Positions 54,225 to 62,437 of a stretch of DNA of 64,000 nt are shown here, piece after piece (position 1 is the stretch's first letter; every line of letters starts with the position of its first letter). The notes below the pieces were generated by a model. The model saw only the letters and a list, made by a program, of their open reading frames with translations. It had not been told where the DNA came from and did no database searches. Location of the stretch: contig CALUKI010000023.1 of the NCBI GenBank assembly GCA_944321175.1, positions 19,224 through 83,223 on the forward strand, in the 5' to 3' direction. A program made the position numbers and the translations under genes. The DNA is from an uncultured Alistipes sp. GTDB lineage: Bacteria > Bacteroidota > Bacteroidia > Bacteroidales > Rikenellaceae.

Positions 54225-56132
54225 ATGCCATCCCGATCCTTGCTGTTGTGCGGCACGATGCTTTTAGCCGTTGCCGTCGGAAAAGCGCAGGTGCCGGATT
54301 ATGCCGCAAGCAGCATCCCCGACTCCCTGCGCAGGAATGCCGGACTGGTCATACGTCTCGACCGGACCGACTACAGATACGATTCTTACACCTCCGCACT
54401 GCGGAGCCGGCAAACCGTCATCACGCTGTTGAACCGAGGCAGCGAAGAGTCGGCGGCATTCCGTTGTGATGTCGATATGTACAGTTCGCTCAAGAGCTTC
54501 TCCGGAGCAATCTACGATGCCGAAGGGAAAGAGGTGCGGAAACTGCACAAGGGCGACCTGAAATACACCGAATATTCGGACCATCTGGCTACGGATGCCG
54601 CCTATTACTGGCTCGTTCCGCCCGTATCGTCCTATCCCTGCACGGTAAAATACGAATACGAAATCGCCCATAAGGACGGTTTTCTCGGCGCGCTGCTCTA
54701 CGCTCCGCTCTCGATCGACATCGGCGTCGCACTCCAGAAAGCGCAATTCCGCCTCTCGGTACCCGCCGGATACGAATTCTCCTACAAATGCATGCCCTGC
54801 GACAAGGCGCCGGCCCATAGCGCCGATCGGAAATACGACGTATATGAATGGGACTTCGGCCCGCACAAGGCCATGCCGCGCGAACCGCTGCTGCCGTCGG
54901 TTTACCTGCGGGTCCCGCTTCTCTACCTCGCACCGTCCGATTTCACCTATGCCGGCACGCAAGGAAACATGAAAAACTGGAGCCTGTTCGGGAAATGGAT
55001 GTCGCAACTGCTTGCCAGACGCGACGCGCTGCCGCCGGCCGCCATTGCCGAGGTTCGTGCGCTGACCGATACGATTCCCGACAGGCGCGCCAAAATCAAG
55101 GCGCTGTATGATCTGTTGGGCCGCACGACGCGCTATGTCAGCATCCAGCTGGGTATCGGAGGCTGGCAACCCATCGATGCGACAACGGTTTACAACACCA
55201 AATTCGGCGACTGCAAGGCCCTCTCGAACTACTTGAAGGCGATGTTGACCGTATGCGGCATTCCGTCGTTCTACACCATCATCCACACCGAAAAGCAGCG
55301 TGTGCCGCGCGATTTCGCTACGCCGGCCGTTGCCAACCATGCCGTATTGGGCGTACCCTGCGGCAACGACACCCTGTGGCTGGAATGCACCAATCCCGAC
55401 GTCCCGTTCGGATATGTCCACCGTTCCATTGCAGGGCACGACGCCGTAATCATCCATGACGGAACGGCCGAAGTGGTGACCCTGCCCTCGTATGCCGACT
55501 CACTCAACTACGAATGCCAATGGGCGGACGTCCGTCTGAGCGACAACGCCGACGCACACATCTCCCTGCGGAAGATCAGCCGCGCACGCCAATACGAATG
55601 GATGTCGCCGCTTGTCAGACGGAGCAAGGAGAAACAACGCGACTTCATCCGCGAGAACATCGCTCTGCCGCTGGTCGAGATCGATTCGCTCGATTTCGAC
55701 GAACGGAAGGAGGCACCGCTGCCGGAAATAGAGGTTCGGGCGGCCGTCAAGGCCACACGTTATGCCAACCGGAGCGGAACACGGCTCTTTGTCCCCGCAG
55801 CACCGCTTCGTCAGGCCACGGGACGTCTCGCATCGGACCGGTCGCAGGATCTGTGGATCGAGAGCGGCTACTGTGATGTCGATTCGCTGACCATCCACAT
55901 CCCCGACGGTTACGTCATCGAGGCCGTGCCCGAAACGATCCGCCACACAGGCCCCTTCGGGAGCATCGATTTCGGAATCGACCGGCAGCGGGAGAACGAA
56001 CTTGCCGTCCACATTCGGGTACTGCGCCGATCGGGGCTCTATCCGAAAAGCGAATACGAGAAGTTCAAAGCCTACATACAGGCAATAGACAAAGCCTACT
56101 CGGCCAAAATCGTCCTGAGGAAAGAAGAATAG
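54225..56132 (+). CDS. DUF3857/transglutaminase-like protein, copy 3 (Cys and His retained)
   Basis: A 635-residue exported protein (signal peptide about residues 1-21, MPSRSLLLCGTMLLAVAVGKAQ). It has DUF3857 and a transglutaminase core with the nucleophile Cys330 in KFGDCKALSNYLKAML and His372 in VANHAVLGV, then LECTNPDVPFG as the acidic block. It could therefore be an active thiol enzyme (peptidase or cross-linker-like), unlike copies 1 and 2, from which it is diverged. The 3-base gap to copy 2 implies one transcript. A likely arrangement is one catalytic and two binding members acting on the same surface peptide or glycopeptide; that is inference. Confidence 0.87.
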   Translation: MPSRSLLLCGTMLLAVAVGKAQVPDYAASSIPDSLRRNAGLVIRLDRTDYRYDSYTSALRSRQTVITLLNRGSEESAAFRCDVDMYSSLKSFSGAIYDAEGKEVRKLHKGDLKYTEYSDHLATDAAYYWLVPPVSSYPCTVKYEYEIAHKDGFLGALLYAPLSIDIGVALQKAQFRLSVPAGYEFSYKCMPCDKAPAHSADRKYDVYEWDFGPHKAMPREPLLPSVYLRVPLLYLAPSDFTYAGTQGNMKNWSLFGKWMSQLLARRDALPPAAIAEVRALTDTIPDRRAKIKALYDLLGRTTRYVSIQLGIGGWQPIDATTVYNTKFGDCKALSNYLKAMLTVCGIPSFYTIIHTEKQRVPRDFATPAVANHAVLGVPCGNDTLWLECTNPDVPFGYVHRSIAGHDAVIIHDGTAEVVTLPSYADSLNYECQWADVRLSDNADAHISLRKISRARQYEWMSPLVRRSKEKQRDFIRENIALPLVEIDSLDFDERKEAPLPEIEVRAAVKATRYANRSGTRLFVPAAPLRQATGRLASDRSQDLWIESGYCDVDSLTIHIPDGYVIEAVPETIRHTGPFGSIDFGIDRQRENELAVHIRVLRRSGLYPKSEYEKFKAYIQAIDKAYSAKIVLRKEE

Positions 56133-56142
56133 CGCACAGCGG

Positions 56143-56194
56143 CTGCATGTCGCGAACGGCGGCCTCCTGCGAGGCCGCCGTTTTCAACATGCAG
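56143..56194. terminator. Compound terminator after the transglutaminase-like cluster
   Basis: Inner stem 56155-56166 with 56171-56182 (12 perfect pairs, CTGC loop) followed by TT and C. An outer stem CTGCATGT (56143-56150) with ACATGCAG (56187-56194) encloses it. It lies 10 bases after the stop of copy 3. Confidence 0.85.
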
Positions 56195-56234
56195 GAAATC
56201 AGTGCGAGGGGAGGGCGGCAGAACCGGTCGTCCG

Positions 56235-56243
56235 CCCCCCCCC
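56235..56243. repeat. Homopolymer tract C9
   Basis: Nine C on the plus strand between the convergent transglutaminase-like and MazG-like genes, outside any coding sequence. Confidence 0.85.
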
Positions 56244-56331
56244 GTCTGCATGAAAAGGCGGGTAATGGCGCCAAAAGGTGCGAGATGCCGCCAGCAAACG
56301 GCTGTCGGCCATCCTCATGCGACAAGGCGGT

Positions 56332-56652
56332 TCACAATTTGGGATTGTTCCGATGCCGCTCCTTGTCGCGTGCCGTCTTCTTGGCGAAATTCGCCTCGAT
56401 GGCTTGTGTAAGATCGACTCCGGTCTGGTTGGCAAGGCACACCAGCACCCACAGCACATCGGCCAGCTCCTCCGAAAGGTTGTCGCGTTCGCCGGCCTTG
56501 AACGACTGATCGCCATACCTGCGCGCCATGACACGCGCCAGCTCTCCGACCTCCTCCGTAAGGACCGCCATGTTCGTCAGTTCACTGAAGTAGCGGACTC
56601 CATAATTGCGGATCCAGGCATCGACCCGCTCCTGCAACTCTTTGATCTCCAT
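56332..56652 (-). CDS. MazG-like nucleotide pyrophosphohydrolase
   Basis: A 106-residue single-domain protein. It has the all-alpha NTP-PPase pattern E-x2-E (LTEEVGELARVMAR) and E-x2-D (LSEELADVLWVLVCLAN). The family hydrolyses canonical or modified dNTPs; this short form resembles the MazG-like/RS21-C6 group of about 100-120 aa. The ATG at 56652 (MEIKELQERVDAWI) is chosen because the upstream part of the frame passes through the pgm terminator. It is read on the minus strand downstream of the phosphohexomutase gene but is separated from it by that terminator. Confidence 0.88.
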   Translation of the reverse strand: MEIKELQERVDAWIRNYGVRYFSELTNMAVLTEEVGELARVMARRYGDQSFKAGERDNLSEELADVLWVLVCLANQTGVDLTQAIEANFAKKTARDKERHRNNPKL

Positions 56653-56666
56653 ATCGACTTCTCTAT

Positions 56667-56697
56667 CAAAAAGCCCCGGCACAAGGCCGGGGGCTTG
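56667..56697 (-). terminator. Terminator after the phosphohexomutase gene
   Basis: On the minus strand a GC-rich stem (GCCCCCGGC pairing with GCCGGGGC, one bulged base) is followed by TTTTTGATAG. It lies 26 bases after the phosphohexomutase stop and just before the MazG-like start. Confidence 0.75.
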
Positions 56698-56722
56698 TAC
56701 GTTTCCGTTCGGACGGAATTTG

Positions 56723-58465
56723 TCATACGAGGTGAAGTTCTTTCTTGATCGTTTCGATCTTCGCATCCAGTTCGGCTTCGACCCGATCGAAATCCTCCAC
56801 CGACTTCAACTCGGCCCGCACGCCGAAATAGAACTTGATCTTCGGTTCGGTGCCCGACGGCCGCACCGATACGACGGTGCCGTCGGCGGCAAACCATTGA
56901 AGGACATTCGACGACTCCTCCTCGATCGGCGTCTTGGCGCCCGTCCGCAGGTCGGTCGTTTCGAGCGAGAGGAAATCGTTGATCCTCACCACCGGCGAAC
57001 CGGCGATCGACTGCGGCGGCATGGCACGGAAACCGGCCATCATGCGTTGAATCTCCGCTGCGCCCTCCATGCCCTTGCGAACCACCGATACGAGTCCTTC
57101 ACGGTAGAATCCGAACTTGACATACAGCTCCTGCAGCCACTCGTAGAGCGTCAGTCCCATCGTATCCTTCGTCCATGCCGCCGCCTCGGCTGCCAGCGAA
57201 CAGGCCGACACGGCATCCTTGTCCCGGACATAGTCGCCTGCAAGGTAGCCGAACGACTCCTCGCCGCCGCCGATATAGGTCGTTTTGCCCTCGTTGTTGC
57301 GGATGATGCGGGCGATGTACTTGAAGCCCGTGAGACAGTCGTAGCACTTCACACCGAAATATTCGGCCATCGCATTGGGCATCTGCGACGTGACGATCGT
57401 CTTGACGACATACTGGCTGCCGTCGATGCGGCCCAGTTCCGACCAGCGCGTCAGCTGGTATGCCATCAGCAGCGACAGCGTCTGGTTGCCGTTCAGCAGG
57501 ACATATTCCCCCTTGCCGTTGCGCAGCGCCACACCGATGCGGTCCGAATCGGGGTCGGTCGCAAGAACCAGATCGGCCCCCAGTTTCGAACCCAGTTCGA
57601 TGGCTTTGGTCATCGTCTTGCGCTCTTCGGGATTGGGCGACTCGACCGTCGGGAAATTCCCGTCGATAACGGCCTGTTCCGCCACGAGCGAGACGTTCGT
57701 GAAGCCGAACTTCCGCAGCGACGCCGGAACCAGACGCACTCCCGCACCATGAAGCGGCGTATAAGCGATCTTCATGTCGTGATACTTCGCAACACTGTCA
57801 GGCGACAACGACAGCGTATGAATCCGGTTCAGGTAGATCTCGTCGAACTCCTCGCCCAGCAGCGTGATATTCTCCGGATTGCGACCGAGCCGGATCTGGG
57901 AAATATCGGTGATCTTCGCGACTTCGGCGATGATGTTCTTGTCGTGGGGCGCCGTCACCTGCGAGCCGTCCGTCCAGTAGGCTTTGTAGCCGTTGTACTC
58001 CTTGGGATTGTGCGAGGCCGTCACCACGACGCCCGAATGGCATTTCAGCTCCCGGATGGCGAAACTCAACTCCGGCGTGGGGCGCAGATTGTCGAACAGA
58101 TAGACCTGGAAACCGTTCGACGCGAAGATGTCGGCGACACGCTCGGCGAACATCCGCGAATTGTTGCGCGAATCATGGCCGATCGCCACACGGATCCGTT
58201 CGCCAGCGAAATTCTTCTTGAGGTAATTGGCGAGGCCCTGAGTAGCCATCCCCACCGTATAGACATTCATGCGGTTGGTACCGACCCCCATGATTCCGCG
58301 CAGGCCGCCCGTTCCGAATTCGAGGTCCTTATAGAAACTTTCGGTCAGTTCCTTTCGGTCGTGTTCCAGCAGATAACGCACCTGACATTTGGTAGCTTCA
58401 TCATAGTCGCCGTCGAGCCATTGCTGCGCTTTCGACAGGACAAGTTGTTCCAATTCGTTTGCCAT
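56723..58465 (-). CDS. Phosphoglucomutase/phosphomannomutase family enzyme
   Basis: A 580-residue alpha-D-phosphohexomutase. The catalytic phospho-Ser is in VVTASHNPKEYNGYK, the metal loop is LATDPDSDRIGVA, the sugar-binding loop is GGGEESFGYLAGDYVRDKDAV and the phosphate-binding loop is SVRPSGTEPKIKFY. The N-terminal EFGTGGLRGIMGVGTNRMN is the usual Arg-containing block of the long PgcA-like group (about 570-580 aa). It interconverts hexose 1- and 6-phosphates for glycogen, nucleotide sugars and cell-envelope synthesis. It is transcribed divergently from dnaA. Confidence 0.95.
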   Translation of the reverse strand: MANELEQLVLSKAQQWLDGDYDEATKCQVRYLLEHDRKELTESFYKDLEFGTGGLRGIMGVGTNRMNVYTVGMATQGLANYLKKNFAGERIRVAIGHDSRNNSRMFAERVADIFASNGFQVYLFDNLRPTPELSFAIRELKCHSGVVVTASHNPKEYNGYKAYWTDGSQVTAPHDKNIIAEVAKITDISQIRLGRNPENITLLGEEFDEIYLNRIHTLSLSPDSVAKYHDMKIAYTPLHGAGVRLVPASLRKFGFTNVSLVAEQAVIDGNFPTVESPNPEERKTMTKAIELGSKLGADLVLATDPDSDRIGVALRNGKGEYVLLNGNQTLSLLMAYQLTRWSELGRIDGSQYVVKTIVTSQMPNAMAEYFGVKCYDCLTGFKYIARIIRNNEGKTTYIGGGEESFGYLAGDYVRDKDAVSACSLAAEAAAWTKDTMGLTLYEWLQELYVKFGFYREGLVSVVRKGMEGAAEIQRMMAGFRAMPPQSIAGSPVVRINDFLSLETTDLRTGAKTPIEEESSNVLQWFAADGTVVSVRPSGTEPKIKFYFGVRAELKSVEDFDRVEAELDAKIETIKKELHLV

Positions 58466-58519
58466 AAGATATTGGTTTTATTTATAAGTGACAACAATTC
58501 ATTACAAAAATACTATATG

Positions 58520-58527
58520 CAAATATA
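58520..58527 (-). promoter_or_regulatory. Phosphohexomutase promoter -7 element
   Basis: The minus strand reads TATATTTG, an exact TAnnTTTG match, 54 bases before the start at 58465 and within an A+T-rich stretch. Confidence 0.55.
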
Positions 58528-58647
58528 ACGATAAATTTCCGAATATTCAATATCAACCACTTAAAAACAGATCGCCGAAAACCCTTGTTCTGCTATATAT
58601 AAAAAAACCGAAAATGCAACCCCAAAGCCAAAGATATTTTCACAAAT

Positions 58648-58662
58648 TTATTCACATCTTTG
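58648..58662 (+). promoter_or_regulatory. DnaA box overlapping the probable dnaA promoter
   Basis: TTATTCACA at 58648-58656 matches the DnaA-box consensus TTATNCACA exactly. CATCTTTG at 58655-58662 differs from the TAnnTTTG -7 element in one base and overlaps the box by two bases. The dnaA start is 77 bases downstream. The upstream 58480-58640 stretch is A+T-rich. This fits autoregulation of dnaA and could be part of an origin, though only one perfect box is seen. Confidence 0.6.
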
Positions 58663-58738
58663 TAAGGTCAAAGGAAGCGGACTTCGGTCCGCTTCTCGCG
58701 GCATAACGACAGAAAACCCTCGATATCTATTCCGGCGC

Positions 58739-60145
58739 ATGTTCAACAACACGCAGACATACAGCGACATCTGGCAGCATTGCCTGGATCGGATCAAAGA
58801 ACAGACTTCGGCTGAAGAGTTCACCAAATGGTTCCAACCCATCGTACCTCTCGCATTCGACGGTACGACGTTGCGGCTGCGTGTTCCCAATGCAAGTTTC
58901 GTCTATCAGATCGAAAAAAACTACATCCCGTTCCTGCGTCCGATCATTTCGCAGCTCTACGGACAGCAGACGCAACTCCGATATGCCGTACCGCGGGCCG
59001 AAACCGCCACACGGACCAATGTCGATACGGATTCGACGGCGATATCCCGTTTTGCCGCGCAGAACGATACCGCAAATATAAAAAATCCGTTTATTATTCC
59101 GGGTCTCATAAGGGTGCGAATCGACCCGCAGTTGAATCCGAACTACACCTTCTCGACCTTCATCGAGGGCGAGTGCAACCGGCTGGCCCGTTCGGCCGGC
59201 ATGTCGGTAGCGGTGAATCCCGGAACGACGCCCTTCAACCCCCTATATATATACGGGGATTCGGGGCTGGGCAAGACCCACATCGCCCAATCGATCGGGC
59301 ACGAGGTCTTGCAGCGCCATCCGGAGCTGCAGGTGCTCTATGTCTCGATGAACAAGTTCCAGGCGCAGTTCCAGACGGCGCACAAACGCGGCGAAATACC
59401 CGATTTCATCCACTTCTACCAAATGGTCGATGTGCTGATTATCGATGATATTCAGGAACTGACCGGAAAGCCGGGAACACAAAACGTCTTCTTCAACATT
59501 TTCAACCACCTTCACCTGTCGGGAAAACAGCTGATCCTGACATCGGACAAACCACCCGTAGAGTTGAAGGATATCGAAGACCGCTTGCTGACCCGTTTCA
59601 AGTGGGGGCTTTCGACGCAGCTCAACCAGCCCGACCATGAAACGAAAGTCAAGATCATCCGAGCCAAGGCGCAGAAGATGGGGACGCAGATCTCCGAAGA
59701 GATCGTGCAGTTCCTTGCCGACAATATCTCGACCAATGTCCGGGAGATTGAGGGGGCGTTGTCGTCGCTTGTCGCGAACGCCTCGTTCCTCGGCCGCAAG
59801 ATCACCACGTCGCTGGCAAAAGAGATCCTCAAGGCCTATGTGCACCTGTATCAGAAGGAGATCACCATCGATCACATTATCGAGGTGGTGTGCAGCTACC
59901 TGTCGCTCGATGCGGAACGGTTCAACTCGGCGGAACGGACGCGCGAGATTGCGCAGGCGCGTCAAATCGCGATGTATCTGGCCAAACAGCATACCAAAGC
60001 GCCGCTGGCGACGATCGGTGCAGCCATAGGAGGCCGCAACCACGCCACCGTCCTGCACTCCTGCAAGGCCATATCGAATCTGTTGGAAACGGACAAGATG
60101 TTCCGCCGTCAGGTCGAGGAGATCGAGAAGCTGGTTTTGGCATAG
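58739..60145 (+). CDS. dnaA: Chromosomal replication initiator protein DnaA
   Basis: A 468-residue replication initiator. Domain I (about 1-90) begins FNNTQTYSDIWQHCLDRIKE and contains FTKWFQPIVPLAF. The AAA+ domain carries Walker A YGDSGLGKTHIAQ, Walker B VDVLIIDDIQEL and the sensor regions with LLTRFKWGLS. Domain IV ends with the DNA-binding IGAAIGGRNHATVLHSCKAI signature that recognises DnaA boxes. Length is normal (E. coli 467 aa). It lies between the divergent phosphohexomutase gene and the WYL regulator. Confidence 0.97.
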   Translation: MFNNTQTYSDIWQHCLDRIKEQTSAEEFTKWFQPIVPLAFDGTTLRLRVPNASFVYQIEKNYIPFLRPIISQLYGQQTQLRYAVPRAETATRTNVDTDSTAISRFAAQNDTANIKNPFIIPGLIRVRIDPQLNPNYTFSTFIEGECNRLARSAGMSVAVNPGTTPFNPLYIYGDSGLGKTHIAQSIGHEVLQRHPELQVLYVSMNKFQAQFQTAHKRGEIPDFIHFYQMVDVLIIDDIQELTGKPGTQNVFFNIFNHLHLSGKQLILTSDKPPVELKDIEDRLLTRFKWGLSTQLNQPDHETKVKIIRAKAQKMGTQISEEIVQFLADNISTNVREIEGALSSLVANASFLGRKITTSLAKEILKAYVHLYQKEITIDHIIEVVCSYLSLDAERFNSAERTREIAQARQIAMYLAKQHTKAPLATIGAAIGGRNHATVLHSCKAISNLLETDKMFRRQVEEIEKLVLA

Positions 60146-60191
60146 GAACAGACCGCACGCCTTCTCCTGCCGAAAAGGGAGGACGCGAGAT

Positions 60192-60200
60192 GGGGGGGGG
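60192..60200. repeat. Homopolymer tract G9
   Basis: Nine G, 47 bases after the dnaA stop and about 165 bases before the -33 box of the next gene, so a direct effect on that promoter is doubtful. Confidence 0.85.
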
Positions 60201-60364
60201 TGAATGAAATATTATGGTTTTCTCGCGCAGATAAACAGGCTTATGGCTGCGCCTCGACAGGCACAAAGTCATCATCACACGGCATTGTATCCCGACTTTC
60301 ACCAATCTTTGGCTATGCCATAGATATTCTCTCGGCAGAGCCGAATCCGAAAACTCCGTTTTCA

Positions 60365-60396
60365 TTTGTCTCCGCACCCGACTTTTTATATCTTTG
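60365..60396 (+). promoter_or_regulatory. Promoter of the WYL regulator gene
   Basis: TTTG at 60365-60368, exactly 20 bases, then TATCTTTG at 60389-60396. It is a perfect Bacteroidetes promoter with a leader of about 55 bases. Confidence 0.8.
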
Positions 60397-60457
60397 TCGC
60401 TGATCGGCGTCTCCGGCCGCAATCCGGACAAACGCAAAAAACAGCCAATATACCCGA

Positions 60458-61363
60458 ATGGACCAGCCCAAACTCGAACGACTGCTGCGTCTGATGAAGA
60501 TGCTCACGGCGAACACCGAATACACGATCGATGATCTGGCCGAACGGCTTCAGATGTCGCGCAGAACCATCTACCGGTATGTCGATACCTTCCGCGCCGC
60601 AGGGTTTCTCATCAGAAAGAGCGGCGACTGCATCCGGCTGGACAAGGAGTCGCCCCATTTCAAGGAGATATCCCAGCTGATCCACTTTACCGAGGAAGAG
60701 GCCGTCATCCTCAAAAGCGCCATTGAAAACATCGACGACAACAACCTGCTCAAACAGAACCTCAAACGCAAGCTCTACTCGGTTTACGACAACCGGTCGC
60801 TGGCCGATACGGTTGTCAAAGGGAAGCTCTCGGTCATTGTCCACAACCTTGTCGAGGCAATCACGGAGAAACGGCAGGTCGTTTTGCAGGCATACAGCTC
60901 GGCTCACGGCGCGGCCGTTCGGGACCGCAGGGTCGAACCCTTTGCCTTTACAACCAATTATGTCAATATCTGGTGTTACGACACCGAAGACGGGCAGTGC
61001 AAGCTCTTCAAGACCTCGCGCATCGGAACCGTACTGCCCCTCGACCGGGAGTGGGAACACGAAACGGAACATGCCGAAGGGTTCATCGATCTCTTCCGCA
61101 TGAACGGACACGACCGCCATTGCGTCACATTGCGGCTGGGCATGCTGGCAAGAAATCTCCTCGTCGAAGAGTACCCGCTCGCCGAACGGCTTCTGCAGCC
61201 CGACGGCGCAGACCATTGGCTGCTGACGACGGAAGTCGCCGGCTTCGCAGGCGTCGCCCGTTTCGTCTGCGGATTGCTCGACGACATCGAGATCATCGAT
61301 TCGCCCGATCTGAAACGCTATATTGCCGACTATCTGCGGCGCAATGCCGACATGCTTCGATAA
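60458..61363 (+). CDS. WYL-domain transcriptional regulator
   Basis: A 301-residue regulator with an N-terminal winged helix-turn-helix of the HTH_11 type (LLRLMKMLTANTEYTIDDLA, RLQMSRRTIYRYVDTFRAAG, residues about 8-60). A linker is followed by a WYL domain (about 140-225; VEPFAFTTNYVNIWCYDTED with LFKTSRIGTVLPL), where the Trp-Tyr-Leu positions read NIW, and then the WCX C-terminal region. WYL domains sense small molecules or nucleic acids. A perfect inverted repeat 27 bases after its stop is a candidate operator, suggesting control of the following zinc-ribbon gene; that link is inference. Confidence 0.9.
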   Translation: MDQPKLERLLRLMKMLTANTEYTIDDLAERLQMSRRTIYRYVDTFRAAGFLIRKSGDCIRLDKESPHFKEISQLIHFTEEEAVILKSAIENIDDNNLLKQNLKRKLYSVYDNRSLADTVVKGKLSVIVHNLVEAITEKRQVVLQAYSSAHGAAVRDRRVEPFAFTTNYVNIWCYDTEDGQCKLFKTSRIGTVLPLDREWEHETEHAEGFIDLFRMNGHDRHCVTLRLGMLARNLLVEEYPLAERLLQPDGADHWLLTTEVAGFAGVARFVCGLLDDIEIIDSPDLKRYIADYLRRNADMLR

Positions 61364-61390
61364 AAACAATCAAAAAACATCTACTTTTTT

Positions 61391-61415
61391 CTTTGTGTCA
61401 AAAGTTGACACAAAG
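61391..61415. promoter_or_regulatory. Perfect inverted repeat, candidate operator of the WYL regulator
   Basis: Arms CTTTGTGTCAA (61391-61401) and TTGACACAAAG (61405-61415), 11 perfect pairs with a 3-base AAG spacer. A near-match -7 box TTACTTTG (61422-61429) follows at once, so a protein bound here could block transcription of the zinc-ribbon gene. There is no U-tract after it, which argues against a simple terminator. Confidence 0.6.
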
Positions 61416-61628
61416 CCGCCGTTACTTTGTACTGTCGCACCCGAAGAGCGGCAGGTCGGAGCGGGAAGCGCGCACCCGCACGGCCGACACTCCGCGAATC
61501 GGGAATATCTCCTCCGCCAGAGAGCCGGCGGATGCTTCACACAGGCAAAAGCATCCGGAGGGAATCGGACGACACGGAGGAAAACAGGCGATTCACAAAG
61601 GAAAAACAACCATAAAAACGGAAAAGTC

Positions 61629-61847
61629 ATGGGAACAGCGTACAAAATCAAATGCAAGCATTGCGGAACGGAGTTTCAGCACAGCACGTCTCCGACATTC
61701 GGACTTTATCAGGAGTGCGTCGCATGCGGGTGCTCGACGCATGTCGAAACGGAAAAACCGATCCGCTGCCCGTCATGCCTTCATATTCTGAACCGTACAC
61801 CGCAGGAATTCAACGAACAGATCGAGACGGTCATGACGTGGGATTGA
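61629..61847 (+). CDS. Small zinc-ribbon protein
   Basis: A 72-residue cytoplasmic protein with three Cys pairs: C9-x2-C12 (CKHC), C30-x2-C33 (CVAC, followed by Cys35) and C48-x2-C51 (CPSC). These would bind one or two zinc ions. I recognise no named family. It has a leader of about 200 bases containing a hairpin (CGGATGCTT at 61529-61537 with AAGCATCCG at 61549-61557) and follows the WYL gene's inverted repeat. A role as a small regulator or adaptor is possible; nothing more can be claimed. Confidence 0.7.
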   Translation: MGTAYKIKCKHCGTEFQHSTSPTFGLYQECVACGCSTHVETEKPIRCPSCLHILNRTPQEFNEQIETVMTWD

Positions 61848-61921
61848 ATAGGATGCCGCGGCCCGAAGATTCCGATAACGGGTTTTCGGCCTCCGGCCGC
61901 ATATTTTCAGAAAAAAATTGT

Positions 61922-61929
61922 TATCTTTG
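61922..61929 (+). promoter_or_regulatory. bcp-recA promoter -7 element
   Basis: TATCTTTG matches the consensus exactly and lies 24 bases before the bcp start, flanked by TTGTT and AACAA that form a short inverted repeat around it. No LexA-like box was recognised. Confidence 0.65.
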
Positions 61930-61953
61930 AACAATTAACGGACTTGTACGACG

Positions 61954-62421
61954 ATGACAACGCTCAAAGCAGGGGAGCCGGCTCCCGATTTCACATCCTT
62001 TACGCAAGAGGGTGAACCCTTTACGCGGGCCGATCTGTTGGGCAAACGGACGGTTCTCTATTTCTACCCGAAGGACAATACGTCGGGCTGCACGCTCGAA
62101 GCGCAGAACCTGCGCGACGGAAAGGCCGAACTGGCGGCACGGGGATTCCGCATCATCGGCGTAAGCCCCGACAGCGTGCGTTCGCATCAATCCTTCTGCG
62201 CGAAGCACGGCCTGGGATTCACACTGCTGGCCGACACGGATCATTCGCTCTGCGAAGCATTCGGCGTGTGGGGTGAAAAGTCGATGTACGGCCGCAAATA
62301 CATGGGCGTGCTGCGCACGACGTTCATCATCGATGCGGAAGGACGCATCGAAAAGGTCATCACGAAGGTGGATACCCGCAACCACTGGCGGCAAATCATC
62401 GAAGTCTGCGACAACGAATAA
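61954..62421 (+). CDS. bcp: Thioredoxin-dependent thiol peroxidase (BCP/PrxQ type)
   Basis: A 155-residue cytoplasmic peroxiredoxin that reduces hydrogen peroxide and organic hydroperoxides. The peroxidatic Cys lies in [16 protein letters not shown]. The usual resolving Cys five residues later (TxxCTxEAxxxRD) is absent, since the sequence continues LEAQNLRDG, so this is a 1-Cys-like BCP or uses another Cys (FCAKHG). [14 protein letters not shown] is the conserved C-terminal block. It is 16 bases upstream of recA and shares its promoter, a pairing that would link oxidative stress and DNA repair. Confidence 0.93.
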   Translation: MTTLKAGEPAPDFTSFTQEGEPFTRADLLGKRTVLYFYPKDNTSGCTLEAQNLRDGKAELAARGFRIIGVSPDSVRSHQSFCAKHGLGFTLLADTDHSLCEAFGVWGEKSMYGRKYMGVLRTTFIIDAEGRIEKVITKVDTRNHWRQIIEVCDNE

Positions 62422-62437
62422 AAACAACAAAACAGAT

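Larger units (their letters stand above)
60146..60457. other. Intergenic region between dnaA and the WYL regulator, 312 bases, with G9 tract
   Basis: It contains a run of nine G at 60192-60200 and the regulator's promoter at 60365-60396. No gene and no clear terminator for dnaA are seen. Confidence 0.6.
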
